Below, piece by piece: positions 45,271-53,770 of a DNA stretch of 64,000 nucleotides. The stretch covers positions 1 through 64,000 of the forward strand of contig NZ_JAFCMB010000024.1 of the NCBI RefSeq assembly GCF_018130145.1, given 5' to 3'. This DNA comes from Bradyrhizobium sp. AUGA SZCCT0176. Its GTDB lineage: Bacteria; Pseudomonadota; Alphaproteobacteria; Rhizobiales; Xanthobacteraceae. Every line of letters begins with the position of its first letter. Within the stretch, counting starts at the first letter, position 1. The notes beneath the pieces are model-generated. The model saw only the letters and a program-made list of their open reading frames with translations. It ran no database searches and had not been told where the DNA came from. A program made the translations under genes and the position numbers.

Positions 45271-45537
45271 ATGTTTTCCCGCACCGCCTATGTATCCATG
45301 ATCACCCTTGCCACTGCCGTCGCCGCCATTGCTTCCGTGTCCGTCGCGCAGGCCGGGATGGTCGGCAATTCCAACTTCGCCGGCTCGAAAACCGTGATCC
45401 ACCACCCGATCCCGACACCGCCCCGCGTTCAGCCGACGCGGCCGATGATCCAATCGAATATCAAGCTGCATTGCCATAAATACGTCGCTCGGGACCCGAA
45501 GACGGGCCAACCCTCTATGGCCACCACTTGCCACTAG
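45271..45537 (+). CDS. small secreted protein, tandem copy 2
   Basis: Encodes 88 residues. It is a paralogue of the gene at 44964, 43 bp after it, with a matching ribosome site (CAGGAGCTACCCCG). The signal peptide (about 1–28) and the stretch GMVGNSNFAGSKTVIHHPIP are the same, but the C-terminus diverges (KLHCHKYVARDPKTGQPSM…TTCH), with His/Cys pairs that could bind metal. The nucleotide identity is high over about 100 bp in the centre and falls outside, consistent with duplication followed by drift. Confidence 0.75.
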   Translation: MFSRTAYVSMITLATAVAAIASVSVAQAGMVGNSNFAGSKTVIHHPIPTPPRVQPTRPMIQSNIKLHCHKYVARDPKTGQPSMATTCH

Positions 45538-45606
45538 GCAACCCAGGACGACAGACGACATGGAACGATCAAGCTCCATGTCGTCGCCGGCCCGTCGTGA
45601 CGAAGG

Positions 45607-45837
45607 TCAAAAGTTGCACTTCGCCGCGTTGACGACCTTGATGCCGCCGGTCTTGGGATCGAACTTGGCCTGCTTGCCGACGACGCAACCCTTGCCGTCG
45701 AGCTTGCCGTCATCGAACAGTTTCTTGCCGTTCGAATCGTAGATCGCCATGCGGTGCTTGCCCCTTGCGTAAGCGCCCGAGGAAGCGGTGAGCGCGACGG
45801 CGACGGCAGCGGTGAAAATGAGAGCTGAGCGGAACAT
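45607..45837 (-). CDS. small secreted protein
   Basis: Encodes 76 residues from ATG 45837 (GAAAGG upstream). A signal peptide (about 1–25, ending GAYARG) precedes KHRMAIYDSNGKKLFDDGKLDGKGCVVGKQAKFDP, a short beta-rich repeat, with two cysteines (GCVVG, AKCNF). It is convergent with the tandem pair. Periplasmic; function unknown. Confidence 0.7.
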   Translation of the reverse strand: MFRSALIFTAAVAVALTASSGAYARGKHRMAIYDSNGKKLFDDGKLDGKGCVVGKQAKFDPKTGGIKVVNAAKCNF

Positions 45838-46029
45838 TGGTGTAGACCTTTCGTGTTGAAATCTCCCCATCGGAGACAGCGCAAACGTAAGGTGCTCTGT
45901 CGCTTCGCACTGTGCGTGGAGTCACATCGGGTGCGTGTGTGTGTGTTTCGTCGGCAATTTCTGATTCGATTTTGAATATCCGCCTACGCTCTTCGAGCTA
46001 CGGCGTGACGTGTCCGCGTCGTCGCCGCT

Positions 46030-46157
46030 CATCGTCGTCCCGGCGAAGGCCGGGACCCATAACCACCGGCGATAGTTGTTTTTGCGTGCAGGTCGTTATC
46101 TTCCCTTTTCAACAATAAGGGCCGCGGCGTATGGGTCCCGGCCTTCGCCGGGACGAC
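46030..46157. repeat. REP-type palindrome pair
   Basis: Arms CGTCGTCCCGGCGAAGGCC and GGCCTTCGCCGGGACGACG lie about 90 bp apart, immediately upstream of the large repeat, as for the copy at 12860. Confidence 0.85.
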
Positions 46158-46169
46158 GTGGATATGTGT

Positions 46170-46686
46170 TCGCGATCTCGCGGCGCATTGCGTCCGAGCT
46201 TTGTCAGAAAACCTTGCCCCCAGAATTAAGAGGGCGCAGGGAAGACCGGGTGCGCGCTGCACCCGCGGTCCCGTGTGCGATTGCACAGAAAAGGCTGCAC
46301 ACGAGCATACAGGGCAGCGGAGAACACCCGGCCTTCCCTGCGCAATGGCTTTACGGCTTATGCCGTGCTCTCCCCGGAGACGAGTTCTTGGTTGACTCCG
46401 TCGCTGCCGTTCGGCTCTCGCCTACCCGACAGCTTGACGCCTGCAACGGGCGCCAGGACCACACGGTTTTGCCGTACGCTTATCCACGCCGTCGTCGAGG
46501 CGTAAACCAGCGTCCACCGCAACCCATCCAACGTCCGTGACGACGGCCGACGCCCTCTGAGTGGGACGGGATGACTCATCATATAAACTGATTTGTGTTC
46601 TGGTAAACAGAAATCTTTTTTATTTTGGGGCTTGACACGTTTTCTGCAAATCAGAACTGATTTGCCCGTCGTGCCGATTTGTCGCA
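46170..46686. repeat. 519-bp-type noncoding repeat, copy B
   Basis: It is the partner of 13022–13540 in the same orientation. The last 120 bp, including GGTAAACAGAAAT, GGCTTGACA and AACTGATTTGCCCGTCG, and the block with CCACACGGTTTTGCCGTACG are nearly identical; divergence is concentrated in 46170–46240 and 46395–46430. Indels break any shared reading frame, so it is not protein coding. Confidence 0.85.
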
Positions 46687-46863
46687 TCTCCCTCCTTCGT
46701 CATTCCCCGATGCGCAATTGCGCATCGGGGAATGACGGAGAAAGCAGCTCGCCTGCTCCCTGGCCGCCTGTTCCCCAGGGAACAGCGCCGGCCGGCGGAC
46801 CCTGCGATGTTCTCCGTCACAGGCAAGCCCATTCCGGGCGGCCGGCACAGAGGGAACACGACG

Positions 46864-47640
46864 ATGATCTATCCTTGGAAGCCTTTCAACAAGCTGGATT
46901 ACGCCGAACAGCAATCCGAACTGACCCAGGACGATGCGCGCGACGGTTTTCAGAACCTGGGCAGCGGCAACAACTTTCACTTCCAGCTGACGGGGACTGC
47001 CCCCAAGCTCGTCAACGGCCAGGGCGGCAACGACACCATCATCCTGGACGGCAACTCCGCCGACACGGTGTTCGGCGGCTCCGGCAACGACACGATCGAC
47101 GGCGGCGCGGGCAACGACACGCTCAAGGGCCAGGCGGGCGAGGACCACATCTTCGGCGGCGCCGGCGCGGACAACATCAGCGGCGGCAGCGACAACGACT
47201 ATCTGGTCGGCGACAATGACGCGGTTGCGTCCAACCTGCACGGCATCGACACGATGTACGGCGGCAGCGGCGAAGACACGCTCTACGGCGGCGGCAAGGC
47301 CGACGTGATGTCAGGCGGCACGGGCAACGACAATTTCGTCTACTTCGTCGGCCTCGGCACTGAGAACGAGAGCGCGGTCGGCGCCGCGGACCGGATCACC
47401 GACTTCCAGGTGGGCGACAAGATCGACGTGTCCTTCATGGACGCCGACGGCAATTCCGCCAACGGCAACAGCACCTTCACCTTCTCGTCCAGCGGCGCGA
47501 CCACCCAGGCCGGCAAGTTCTGGTTCGAGACCCACGACGACGGCCAGCACGTGTTCTTCAACATCAACGGCGGCGCGGCCGACATGGAGATCATCTCGAC
47601 GAACAGCCACCAGTTCACGACGGCGGACTTTATTCTGTGA
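46864..47640 (+). CDS. RTX-type calcium-binding secreted protein
   Basis: Encodes 258 residues from ATG 46864. Residues about 50–165 contain tandem GGxGxDxxx nonapeptides (QGGNDTIIL, GGSGNDTID, GGAGNDTLK, GGAGADNIS, GGSGEDTLY, GGTGNDNFV) that form a calcium beta-roll. The C-terminal segment (DRITDFQVGDKIDVSF … FTTADFIL) resembles the peptidase M10 serralysin C-terminal secretion domain. There is no N-terminal signal peptide, as expected for type I secretion. No exporter genes are in the window. Confidence 0.88.
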   Translation: MIYPWKPFNKLDYAEQQSELTQDDARDGFQNLGSGNNFHFQLTGTAPKLVNGQGGNDTIILDGNSADTVFGGSGNDTIDGGAGNDTLKGQAGEDHIFGGAGADNISGGSDNDYLVGDNDAVASNLHGIDTMYGGSGEDTLYGGGKADVMSGGTGNDNFVYFVGLGTENESAVGAADRITDFQVGDKIDVSFMDADGNSANGNSTFTFSSSGATTQAGKFWFETHDDGQHVFFNINGGAADMEIISTNSHQFTTADFIL

Positions 47641-47683
47641 GGTGAGGTCGTTCGGCACGGTGAGTGCTGGATGCGGAGGCATG

Positions 47684-47713
47684 GACCGCCAGCTTTTACG
47701 GGCTGGCGGTCTA
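47684..47713. terminator. hairpin after the RTX-type gene
   Basis: ACCGCCAGC…GCTGGCGGT forms a 9-bp stem with a 10–11 nt loop, about 45 bp beyond the stop codon; no T-run follows, so its terminator role is uncertain. Confidence 0.45.
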
Positions 47714-47845
47714 GGCTTGGAGTATGCAGCTGACCGATGGGCGCGGTGCTGTTATTTCGCTCGTCGGAAAAAATAATGCAGTTTAGAATGCTGGCGTCGA
47801 AAACGCTGCAAGATATATCCGGACGACCACAGCGATGTGTGAGCC

Positions 47846-48154
47846 ATGTTGATGACAAAACGCAAGCCGGCGACGATTGGCGAAATTCTGGTCGAGGAAT
47901 TCATGAAGCCGATCGGCCTGACGCAAGGCGCGCTGGCTGAAGCCATGGGCGTGCAACGCAAGCACGTCAACGAGCTGTGCAACGATCGTCGCAATGTGAC
48001 CGCAGCGACCGCCCTCATTCTCGCCCGCGTGTTCGGCAACAGCGCGGATTTCTGGCTTAACGTGCAGCGGCGAAGCGATCTGTGGGAAGCGATGCATTCA
48101 CCACTGGAACGCAAGCGGATTGAACGAGCGCGACCTCTGACGAAAGCGGCGTGA
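47846..48154 (+). CDS. HigA family addiction-module antitoxin (orphan)
   Basis: Encodes 102 residues (start ATG 47846; ATG 47852 gives the usual MTKRKPATIGE opening). It is XRE-type: IGEILVEEFMKPIGLTQGALAEAMGVQRKHVNELCNDRRNV is the HTH and FGNSADFWLNVQRRSDLWEA the HigA-specific dimer segment. HigB toxins normally precede it by a few bases, but no RelE-fold frame is found in the 200 bp upstream. It may act as a lone regulator or be the remnant of a lost module. Confidence 0.85.
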   Translation: MLMTKRKPATIGEILVEEFMKPIGLTQGALAEAMGVQRKHVNELCNDRRNVTAATALILARVFGNSADFWLNVQRRSDLWEAMHSPLERKRIERARPLTKAA

Positions 48155-48174
48155 GCTGTGCCGTTAGCCTACCC

Positions 48175-49782
48175 CTACCCCAGCCCCGCCCTTCTAAACC
48201 CCTCCAGATAATGCTCCCTTTCCACCTCATGCTCATACGGCATTTCGGTGGATAGCCACGCCAGCGAGATGTTGGGTTGGACGTTGCGCAGCCCCTCCAG
48301 CGCGGCGGCGGCGGCCTTGACGTGGCCGGACATGCCCAAGGAGGCCGTCAGCACGCGGTGGGCGCCGACGAAATCGGGGCGCTGGCGCAGCGATTCGCGG
48401 GAGAGGCGGATCGCCTCCTCGTAGTTGCGGCCGACATACTGGCAATAGGCGGCGACGCCGCAATAGATGCCGGCAAAGGGATCGCGCGGGGAAAAGCGCA
48501 GCGCCTGCCGGGCGGCGGCGTCGCCGTCCTCCCAGCGCCCGCGATAGGACAGCGCCACGCCATAGATGCCGCGCGCCGGCGAAAAATTCGGATTGAGCCG
48601 CAGCGCCAGCTCGAACTCGGCGATGCAATCGTCAAAGCGGCGGTTGAACAGATAGACACTCGCCAGCGCATAGTGCGCCCACGCATCCTCACTGTCGGCG
48701 CGGATCGCCGCCAGGGCGGCGCGTTCCGCCGCCCGCACCGCCGTCGGCATGTCCTCCCAGCCCATATGGGCCGCAAACATATGGCAGGCCGCGAGCAGGC
48801 TGAGCGCCTGGCCGTAGCCGGGATCGACCGCGATGGCTTTTTCCAAGAGCGCCTGCGCCACCAGATTGTCCGATCGCGTCACCCGCCAGTAATGCGACAG
48901 CGCGCGCATCACCAGATCCCAGGCGTCCATATTATCAGGCGTCTTGCGCTGGCTGCGGAAATTCTCGGCGGCATAGAGCTGCGGCTCGATCGCGGCGACC
49001 ACGGCCTGCGTGATCTCGTCCTGCACCGCGAACACGTCGGCGAGGTTGCGGTCGTAGCGCTCGGCCCACAGGTGACTGCCGGTGACGACGTCGTTGAGCT
49101 GCGCGGTGATGCGCACGTGATCGCCATCCTTGCGCACCGAGCCCTCGACGACGTAGCCGACGCCGAGCTCCTCGCCGATCTGCTTCAGATGCACCTGACG
49201 GCCGCGATAGACGAAAGAGGAGTTGCGGGCGATGACATAGAACCAGCGCAGCTTGGACAGCGCGGTGATGATATCCTCCGAAATGCCTTCGGAAAAATAT
49301 TCCTGCTCGGGCTCGCCGGAGATGTTTGTGAACGGCAGCACGGCGATGGCGGGGCGGTCGAGCGGCGGCAGGGAGGCGGCGGCGGGTTCGGGCGGGCGTG
49401 GCGTTGGTGCGGAGGCAGGGGTCGCGCTTTGCGGCACAAGAGTGCCGCTGAGCGCGGGTCGCGGCGCAAGGGCGCCGCTGCTGACGTTCCCGACGAAGCG
49501 AAAACCTTTGCGCGCGATGGTGCGGATCAGCGCCTGGTCCTTGCCGCTATCGCCGATGGCGGTGCGCGCGGCGTTGATGCGGCTGGTCAACGTGGATTCG
49601 GAGACGATGCGGCCGTGCCAGATGCTCTCGATCAGATCGTCCTTGGTAACGACGTGGTCGCGGTGCTCGACCAGATAAGTGAGCAGATCGAACACCTGCG
49701 GCTCGACTGCGACATTTTGGCCGGCGCGGGTCAGTTCGCGCACAGCGGTGTCGAGCACATGGTTTGAAAACTGGAACTGCAC
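48175..49782 (-). CDS. CadC-like transcriptional regulator with TPR repeats
   Basis: Encodes 535 residues from GTG 49782 (GGGGATGG upstream). The N-terminal OmpR/CadC winged helix (about 15–105) reads EPQVFDLLTYLVEHRDHVVTKDDLIESIWHGRIVS and TLTSRINAARTAIGD. A Pro/Ala linker follows, then the adenylate-cyclase-associated domain AIAVLPFTNISGEPEQEYFSEGISEDIITALSKLRWF, and TPR helices (about 300–520). No membrane helix is seen, so it acts in the cytosol. Targets are unknown; it is divergent from the methyltransferase gene. Confidence 0.88.
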   Translation of the reverse strand: MQFQFSNHVLDTAVRELTRAGQNVAVEPQVFDLLTYLVEHRDHVVTKDDLIESIWHGRIVSESTLTSRINAARTAIGDSGKDQALIRTIARKGFRFVGNVSSGALAPRPALSGTLVPQSATPASAPTPRPPEPAAASLPPLDRPAIAVLPFTNISGEPEQEYFSEGISEDIITALSKLRWFYVIARNSSFVYRGRQVHLKQIGEELGVGYVVEGSVRKDGDHVRITAQLNDVVTGSHLWAERYDRNLADVFAVQDEITQAVVAAIEPQLYAAENFRSQRKTPDNMDAWDLVMRALSHYWRVTRSDNLVAQALLEKAIAVDPGYGQALSLLAACHMFAAHMGWEDMPTAVRAAERAALAAIRADSEDAWAHYALASVYLFNRRFDDCIAEFELALRLNPNFSPARGIYGVALSYRGRWEDGDAAARQALRFSPRDPFAGIYCGVAAYCQYVGRNYEEAIRLSRESLRQRPDFVGAHRVLTASLGMSGHVKAAAAALEGLRNVQPNISLAWLSTEMPYEHEVEREHYLEGFRRAGLG

Positions 49783-49812
49783 GCTGCCATCCCCGAAAGC
49801 TTGTTGATTTGA

Positions 49813-49829
49813 CGTACCAATTCGGTACG
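49813..49829. promoter_or_regulatory. palindromic operator candidate
   Basis: CGTACC–AATTC–GGTACG is a perfect 17-bp inverted repeat 31 bp before the CadC-type GTG and 170 bp before the methyltransferase gene. Its place in a divergent spacer beside a regulator suggests autoregulation. Confidence 0.45.
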
Positions 49830-49998
49830 GGGGCGATTTAGCTTGCTCGGCTTCATCAGGGCCGTGCGCCACCTCACAGAAAAATCAGGGTGGCCTCAAG
49901 GCAAAATCCACCCTGGGTCAGAGTCTTTAGGTCCGCGGAAGGCGATGTTCGGTTCATCGCGGCCCACCCCGTGGCCGCATGACCCGGAGGAACCCCGC

Positions 49999-50856
49999 AT
50001 GGCCACCCAAGCTGCCGCCACCGCCGCGACCACGACGCCCGTCCCCGCGCCTGCCCCGGATCTGGCCGCGCTCAAGACAAAACAGCAGGCGGCGTGGTCG
50101 TCAGGCAATTACGCCATCGTCGGTTCCACGCTGCAGATCGTCGGCGAGCAGCTGTGCGAGGCAATGGATCTCAAGGCCGGCGCCAAGGTGCTGGATGTAG
50201 CCGCCGGCAACGGCATGGCCTCACTCGCCGCCGCGCGCCGCTGGTGCGACGTCACCTCCACCGATTACGTGCCGGCGCTTCTGGAGCGCGGCCGGGCGCG
50301 CGCCAATGCCGAGGGCATGACGATGGAGTTTCGCGAGGCCGATGCGGAGAACCTCCCCTTCGACAACAACAGTTTTGAGGTCGTGCTGTCGACCTTCGGC
50401 GTGATGTTCACGCCGAACCAGGAAAAGGCGACGGGTGAATTGCTGCGCGTGTGCAAGCCGAAGGGCCAGATCGGCCTCGCCAACTGGACGCCGGACGGTT
50501 TCATCGGCCAAGTATTCAAGACGCTCGGCAAGCACCTGCCGCCGCCCGCAGGCGCGAAATCGCCGGCGATGTGGGGCACCCGCGCGCGGCTCACCGAAAT
50601 GTTCGACGCCGGCGCCGCCTCGATCAAGGCCGAGTCGCGGCTGTTCAATTTCCGCTACCGCTCGGCCGAGCATTTCCTCGACGTGTTCAAGACGTTCTAC
50701 GGCCCGGTGCTCAAGGCGTTTGCCGCGCTCGAACCGGCCAAGCAGGAAGAGCTGCACAATGATCTGCACGCGCTGATCGTGCGCATGAACCGCGCCACCA
50801 ACGGCAGCATGGTGGTGCCGAGCGAATATCTCGAAGTGGTGATTACGAAGCGATGA
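49999..50856 (+). CDS. SAM-dependent class I methyltransferase
   Basis: Encodes 285 residues from ATG 49999 (CGGAGG upstream). A low-complexity Ala/Thr N-terminus (about 25 residues) precedes VLDVAAGNGMASLAAARRWCDVTSTD (motif I and the acidic end of strand 2) and FREADAENLPFDNNSFEVVLSTFGVMF (motif II), the Methyltransf_11/25 type. The C-terminal part has a lid-like segment. The substrate cannot be inferred. It has the CadC-type gene divergent upstream and the alpha/beta hydrolase downstream beyond a REP pair. Confidence 0.9.
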   Translation: MATQAAATAATTTPVPAPAPDLAALKTKQQAAWSSGNYAIVGSTLQIVGEQLCEAMDLKAGAKVLDVAAGNGMASLAAARRWCDVTSTDYVPALLERGRARANAEGMTMEFREADAENLPFDNNSFEVVLSTFGVMFTPNQEKATGELLRVCKPKGQIGLANWTPDGFIGQVFKTLGKHLPPPAGAKSPAMWGTRARLTEMFDAGAASIKAESRLFNFRYRSAEHFLDVFKTFYGPVLKAFAALEPAKQEELHNDLHALIVRMNRATNGSMVVPSEYLEVVITKR

Positions 50857-50880
50857 CGATTCACTTCCACACACCCCCAA

Positions 50881-50973
50881 CGTCGTCATGCCCGGGCTTG
50901 TCCCGGGCATCCGCGCCTTTGCTTTTCGTAAGCGAGGAAGACGTGGATGGCCGGGTCAAGCCCGGCCATGACG
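50881..50973. repeat. REP-type palindrome pair (CCCGGGC class)
   Basis: CATGCCCGGGCTTGTCCCGGGC followed by its CCGGGTCAAGCCCGGCCATG partner (stem parts given) lies between the methyltransferase and hydrolase genes; same class as 24898–24985. Confidence 0.75.
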
Positions 50974-51003
50974 AGGAGAAAGTCATTTCTGAGAACACAC
51001 AGG

Positions 51004-51882
51004 ATGAGTTCGATGAATATTTTGACTCCAATATCTTCACGCAAAAGCGCCACCGCCTGCGTCGTCGCGCTGCATTGCTCGCTCGGTTCGGGACGCCAAT
51101 GGGCCAAGCTCGGCGTCGAATTTGGGCTCGGCACAAAGCTGATCGCGCCGGATCTGATCGGCTATGGCAATAGTGCCGTTACCTTCGACCTGCCGCTGAC
51201 GCTGGCGCAGGAAGTCGAATGCCTGCGCGCGACGCTCGATCAGGCCAACGGCCCGATCCATCTGGTCGGCCATTCCTATGGCGGCGCCATCGCGTTCAAG
51301 ATCGCGACCGATCCGGCGTATGAGCATCGCATCCAGAGCCTCGCGCTGATCGAGCCGGTACTGCCGACGCTGCTGCGTAAAAGCGCGCCGGACCGGCGGC
51401 TGCACGACCAGTTCGAAGGTGTCGCCGCCGAGGTGCGTCAGGACATCTGGAACGGGTCAGTGCTGGAGGCGATCGACAAGTTCAGCGAATTCTGGTGCGG
51501 CTCCGGCCCGCGCGAGGAGCTGCCTGTGGCCGCGCGCATCCGCATGATCGAACATGCCGAACGGCTGCCGTTCGATTTCGCCGCCGCCTTCGCCGAAGAG
51601 AACGTCACGATGGCGGCGGCGGCGTTGCGCCTGCCGACGCTGCTGTTGTCCGGCGGGCAATCGCCGAACCTGACCCAGCGCATCGTCCGCCGGCTGGCCG
51701 CGGTCATCGACGGCGCCGAACTGCGCCATCTGCCGGATGCCGGGCATATGCTTGCCATGACCCATGCCGCCATCATCAACCCCGTGATCGCGGCCCACAT
51801 CGTCCGCGCCGATGAACTCGCCGGCGTGTCGCTGGCGGCCGGCCAGCCGGTGGCGAAGCTGGTCAGCCTGGCAGGCGGTTGA
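51004..51882 (+). CDS. alpha/beta hydrolase
   Basis: Encodes 292 residues from ATG 51004 (or 51013). The alpha/beta fold is shown by VVALHCSLGSGRQW (oxyanion loop), LIAPDLIGYGNS, HLVGHSYGGAIAF with nucleophile Ser91, LPTLLLSGGQSPNL (acid region) and LPDAGHMLAMTH (catalytic His). The canonical HGxx is HCSL. It may act on an ester or as a thioesterase; substrate unknown. It is followed after 96 bp by the orphan adaptor gene. Confidence 0.88.
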   Translation: MSSMNILTPISSRKSATACVVALHCSLGSGRQWAKLGVEFGLGTKLIAPDLIGYGNSAVTFDLPLTLAQEVECLRATLDQANGPIHLVGHSYGGAIAFKIATDPAYEHRIQSLALIEPVLPTLLRKSAPDRRLHDQFEGVAAEVRQDIWNGSVLEAIDKFSEFWCGSGPREELPVAARIRMIEHAERLPFDFAAAFAEENVTMAAAALRLPTLLLSGGQSPNLTQRIVRRLAAVIDGAELRHLPDAGHMLAMTHAAIINPVIAAHIVRADELAGVSLAAGQPVAKLVSLAGG

Positions 51883-51978
51883 GCGGCGGTTTGGGTCTTC
51901 TTGCCGCTTGGCGCGCCGGTCGGGCATCTGGTATCCATTTCTAGTATCTATGGGCCCGAAACTGGAAATGAAACGCCG

Positions 51979-52863
51979 ATGATCACCGTGCGCGACCTCA
52001 AGCTGCCTGCCCTGATGCTTGCGGGGGCACTCAGCCTGGCCGCGCCGCAGGCGTTCGCCGCCGACGAGGAAACAGCGCCCAAGGGCGCGGCGGTGACCGT
52101 GTTCAAGGCCGCAAAATCCTGCTTCGGCAACAATGTCGAGGTGTCCGGCACCATTATCGCGCGCGAGGAAACCCAGGTGCGGCCCGAGCGCATGGGGCTG
52201 AAGGTGGCCGAAGTGCTGGTCGATGCCGGCGATACCGTCACCGCGGGCCAGACGCTGGCCCGGCTGACGCTGCCGGAAGGCGGCACGGTGCTGGTGCAGG
52301 CGCCCGTCGCCGGGCTGGTTTCGGCCTCGACCGCCGCGGTCGGCGCGATGGCGTCCGGCAAGGGCGAGGCGCTGTTCTCGATCATCGCTCGCAGCGAATT
52401 CGACCTCGTCGGGCTGGTGCCGACCCGCGACATCGCAAAGCTTCAGATCAACCAAAGCGCGCGGATCAAGGTGATCGGCGCCGGCGAAGTCGATGGCAGG
52501 GTGCGGCGGCTGTCGACCACGGTCGAGCCCAACAGCCAGCTCGCCCAGGTGTTCATCGCCGTCACCACCAACCGGCGGCTTCTGGTCAATTCATCCGGGC
52601 GGGCGCAGATCAAGACCGGCCAGAGCTGCGGCATCTCGGTGCCGCTGACCGCGATCCTCTATGGCAATGCCGGCACCGTGGTGCAGGTGGTAAAACGCCA
52701 GCGCGTCGAGACGCGGCGGGTGGAAACCGGGTTGATGTCACAGGGCCAGGTCGAGATCCGCGAGGGCATCGTCGAAGGCGATATCGTGGTGGCCCGCGCG
52801 GGCGCCCTGCTGCGCGAAGGCGATCCGGTGCGCCCGGTGATGGTGGCCGCGGACGCGAAGTAG
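51979..52863 (+). CDS. HlyD/MFP-type periplasmic adaptor (orphan)
   Basis: Encodes 294 residues from ATG 51979. The signal peptide ends AFAAD near 25, so it is periplasmic rather than membrane-anchored. VSGTIIAREETQVRPERMGLKVAEVLVDAGDTVTAGQTLARL and the matching APVAGLVSAS form the lipoyl domain. The C-terminal beta-domain resembles the adaptor at 34198 (VPRTAI / VPLTAIL, RVGLTS / ETGLMSQ). No inner-membrane pump gene follows; it could work with the pump at 35127 or be free. A pseudo-caspase gene is next, in the opposite direction. Confidence 0.82.
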   Translation: MITVRDLKLPALMLAGALSLAAPQAFAADEETAPKGAAVTVFKAAKSCFGNNVEVSGTIIAREETQVRPERMGLKVAEVLVDAGDTVTAGQTLARLTLPEGGTVLVQAPVAGLVSASTAAVGAMASGKGEALFSIIARSEFDLVGLVPTRDIAKLQINQSARIKVIGAGEVDGRVRRLSTTVEPNSQLAQVFIAVTTNRRLLVNSSGRAQIKTGQSCGISVPLTAILYGNAGTVVQVVKRQRVETRRVETGLMSQGQVEIREGIVEGDIVVARAGALLREGDPVRPVMVAADAK

Positions 52864-52877
52864 CCGCACGCACGAAA

Positions 52878-52906
52878 ATGCCCGGGACAAGCCCGGGCAT
52901 GACGAC
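52878..52906. repeat. REP-type palindrome (CCCGGGC class)
   Basis: ATGCCCGGGACAAGCCCGGGCAT is a single palindrome (stem GCCCGGG), between convergent adaptor and pseudo-caspase genes. Confidence 0.75.
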
Positions 52907-52930
52907 ACTTAGACAATTATTTTAGCTTGC

Positions 52931-53770
52931 TTACCCGCCGATGCTGACGTCTTCGAGCAGCGAGGACGACACCGAGGGAACCTGCTCGCCTTCGCTGGCG
53001 CGGGAGATCGTCACGCGCGTTTTGTTGAAGGCGGTTTCGGCGCCGGCCTGTGCGGCGAGGTTGTTCAGCAGCTCGGACATCAGCACGCTGTACTGGCCCT
53101 TGGAATCGTCGGCCACCTTGCCCGGCGTCGCCGAAGACAGGATCAGCGCATTTTCGGGCGCCGAGATCGGCGCCAGGCCGTGGGAGTAGGAACGGAAACG
53201 GCGCTCATAGGGGTTGCGGCGGGAGGCGTCGACCACGACGAGTTTGACCTTGGCGCCCTGCGCCTTCATCGCGTCGAGCACGGCCTCGATGCTGACGCCG
53301 TCGCGGCGGACATCGGCTTCCTTCCAGATCGCGGCATCGACCGGGATCATGTAGCTCTGGCGGCCGACCTGGACGCCGTAGCCGCCGAAGAACAGCATCA
53401 CCACGCTGTCGGGCTTGATCTTGGACTTGAGCCGGCCGATGGCGCGGGCCATGTCGTCCTTGGTGGCGTCTTCCACCACGTCGACGTCAAAGCCCTTGCC
53501 GCGCAACGCCGCGGTCAGGCCGCGGGCGTCATTGATCGGCTGCGCCAGCGGCGCAGAGGCGTCGGGATAGTGGCCGTTGCCGATGACCAGTGCGACGCGG
53601 GAAGTCTTGGTGGCGACGTCGGAATTCTGTTCGGTCGCGATCGCCTTGGCGGCATCGAGCGAACGCTTGTTGAGCGCAGCATGGGCGCCGATCGCCAGCG
53701 ACACCAGACCGACCAAAGCGGCGGCCACGGTGACCGTGCGGCGAGAGATGCTAGGCTTACCGTCCATCAT
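52931..53770 (-). CDS. caspase-like protein lacking catalytic residues (pseudo-caspase)
   Basis: Encodes 279 residues from ATG 53770. A membrane anchor or signal (about 12–32) precedes a p20-like domain: VALVIGNGHYPDASA, INDARGLTAALRGKG, VMLFFGGYGVQ, SYMIPVDAAI, LVVVDASRRNPYERR. The catalytic His is Tyr131 and the catalytic Cys is Ser183, the same loss as in the protein at 31688, which it resembles through the closing EQVPSVSSSLLED. There is no TPR. The adaptor-type gene at 51979 is convergent, mirroring the other pair. Confidence 0.85.
   Translation of the reverse strand: MMDGKPSISRRTVTVAAALVGLVSLAIGAHAALNKRSLDAAKAIATEQNSDVATKTSRVALVIGNGHYPDASAPLAQPINDARGLTAALRGKGFDVDVVEDATKDDMARAIGRLKSKIKPDSVVMLFFGGYGVQVGRQSYMIPVDAAIWKEADVRRDGVSIEAVLDAMKAQGAKVKLVVVDASRRNPYERRFRSYSHGLAPISAPENALILSSATPGKVADDSKGQYSVLMSELLNNLAAQAGAETAFNKTRVTISRASEGEQVPSVSSSLLEDVSIGG

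Larger units (their letters stand above)
45838..46863. other. 1-kb noncoding region with REP pair and the second 519-bp-type repeat
   Basis: The region holds about 190 bp of unremarkable spacer with a GTGTGTGTGTG run near 45935, a REP pair (46030–46157), the second copy of the large repeat (46170–46686) and 177 bp before the RTX-type gene. A CCCGATGCGCAATTGCGCATCGGG palindrome (stem CCCGATGCGC) lies at 46707–46730. No gene is supported. Confidence 0.6.

Noticed and set aside
46076..46687. Open frames in the second repeat copy
   Set aside because: As above: indels break any frame shared with copy A.
47641..47845. A HigB toxin upstream of HigA
   Set aside because: No frame has the RelE/HigB motifs; the short frame at 47737 lacks them and overlaps the HigA start.
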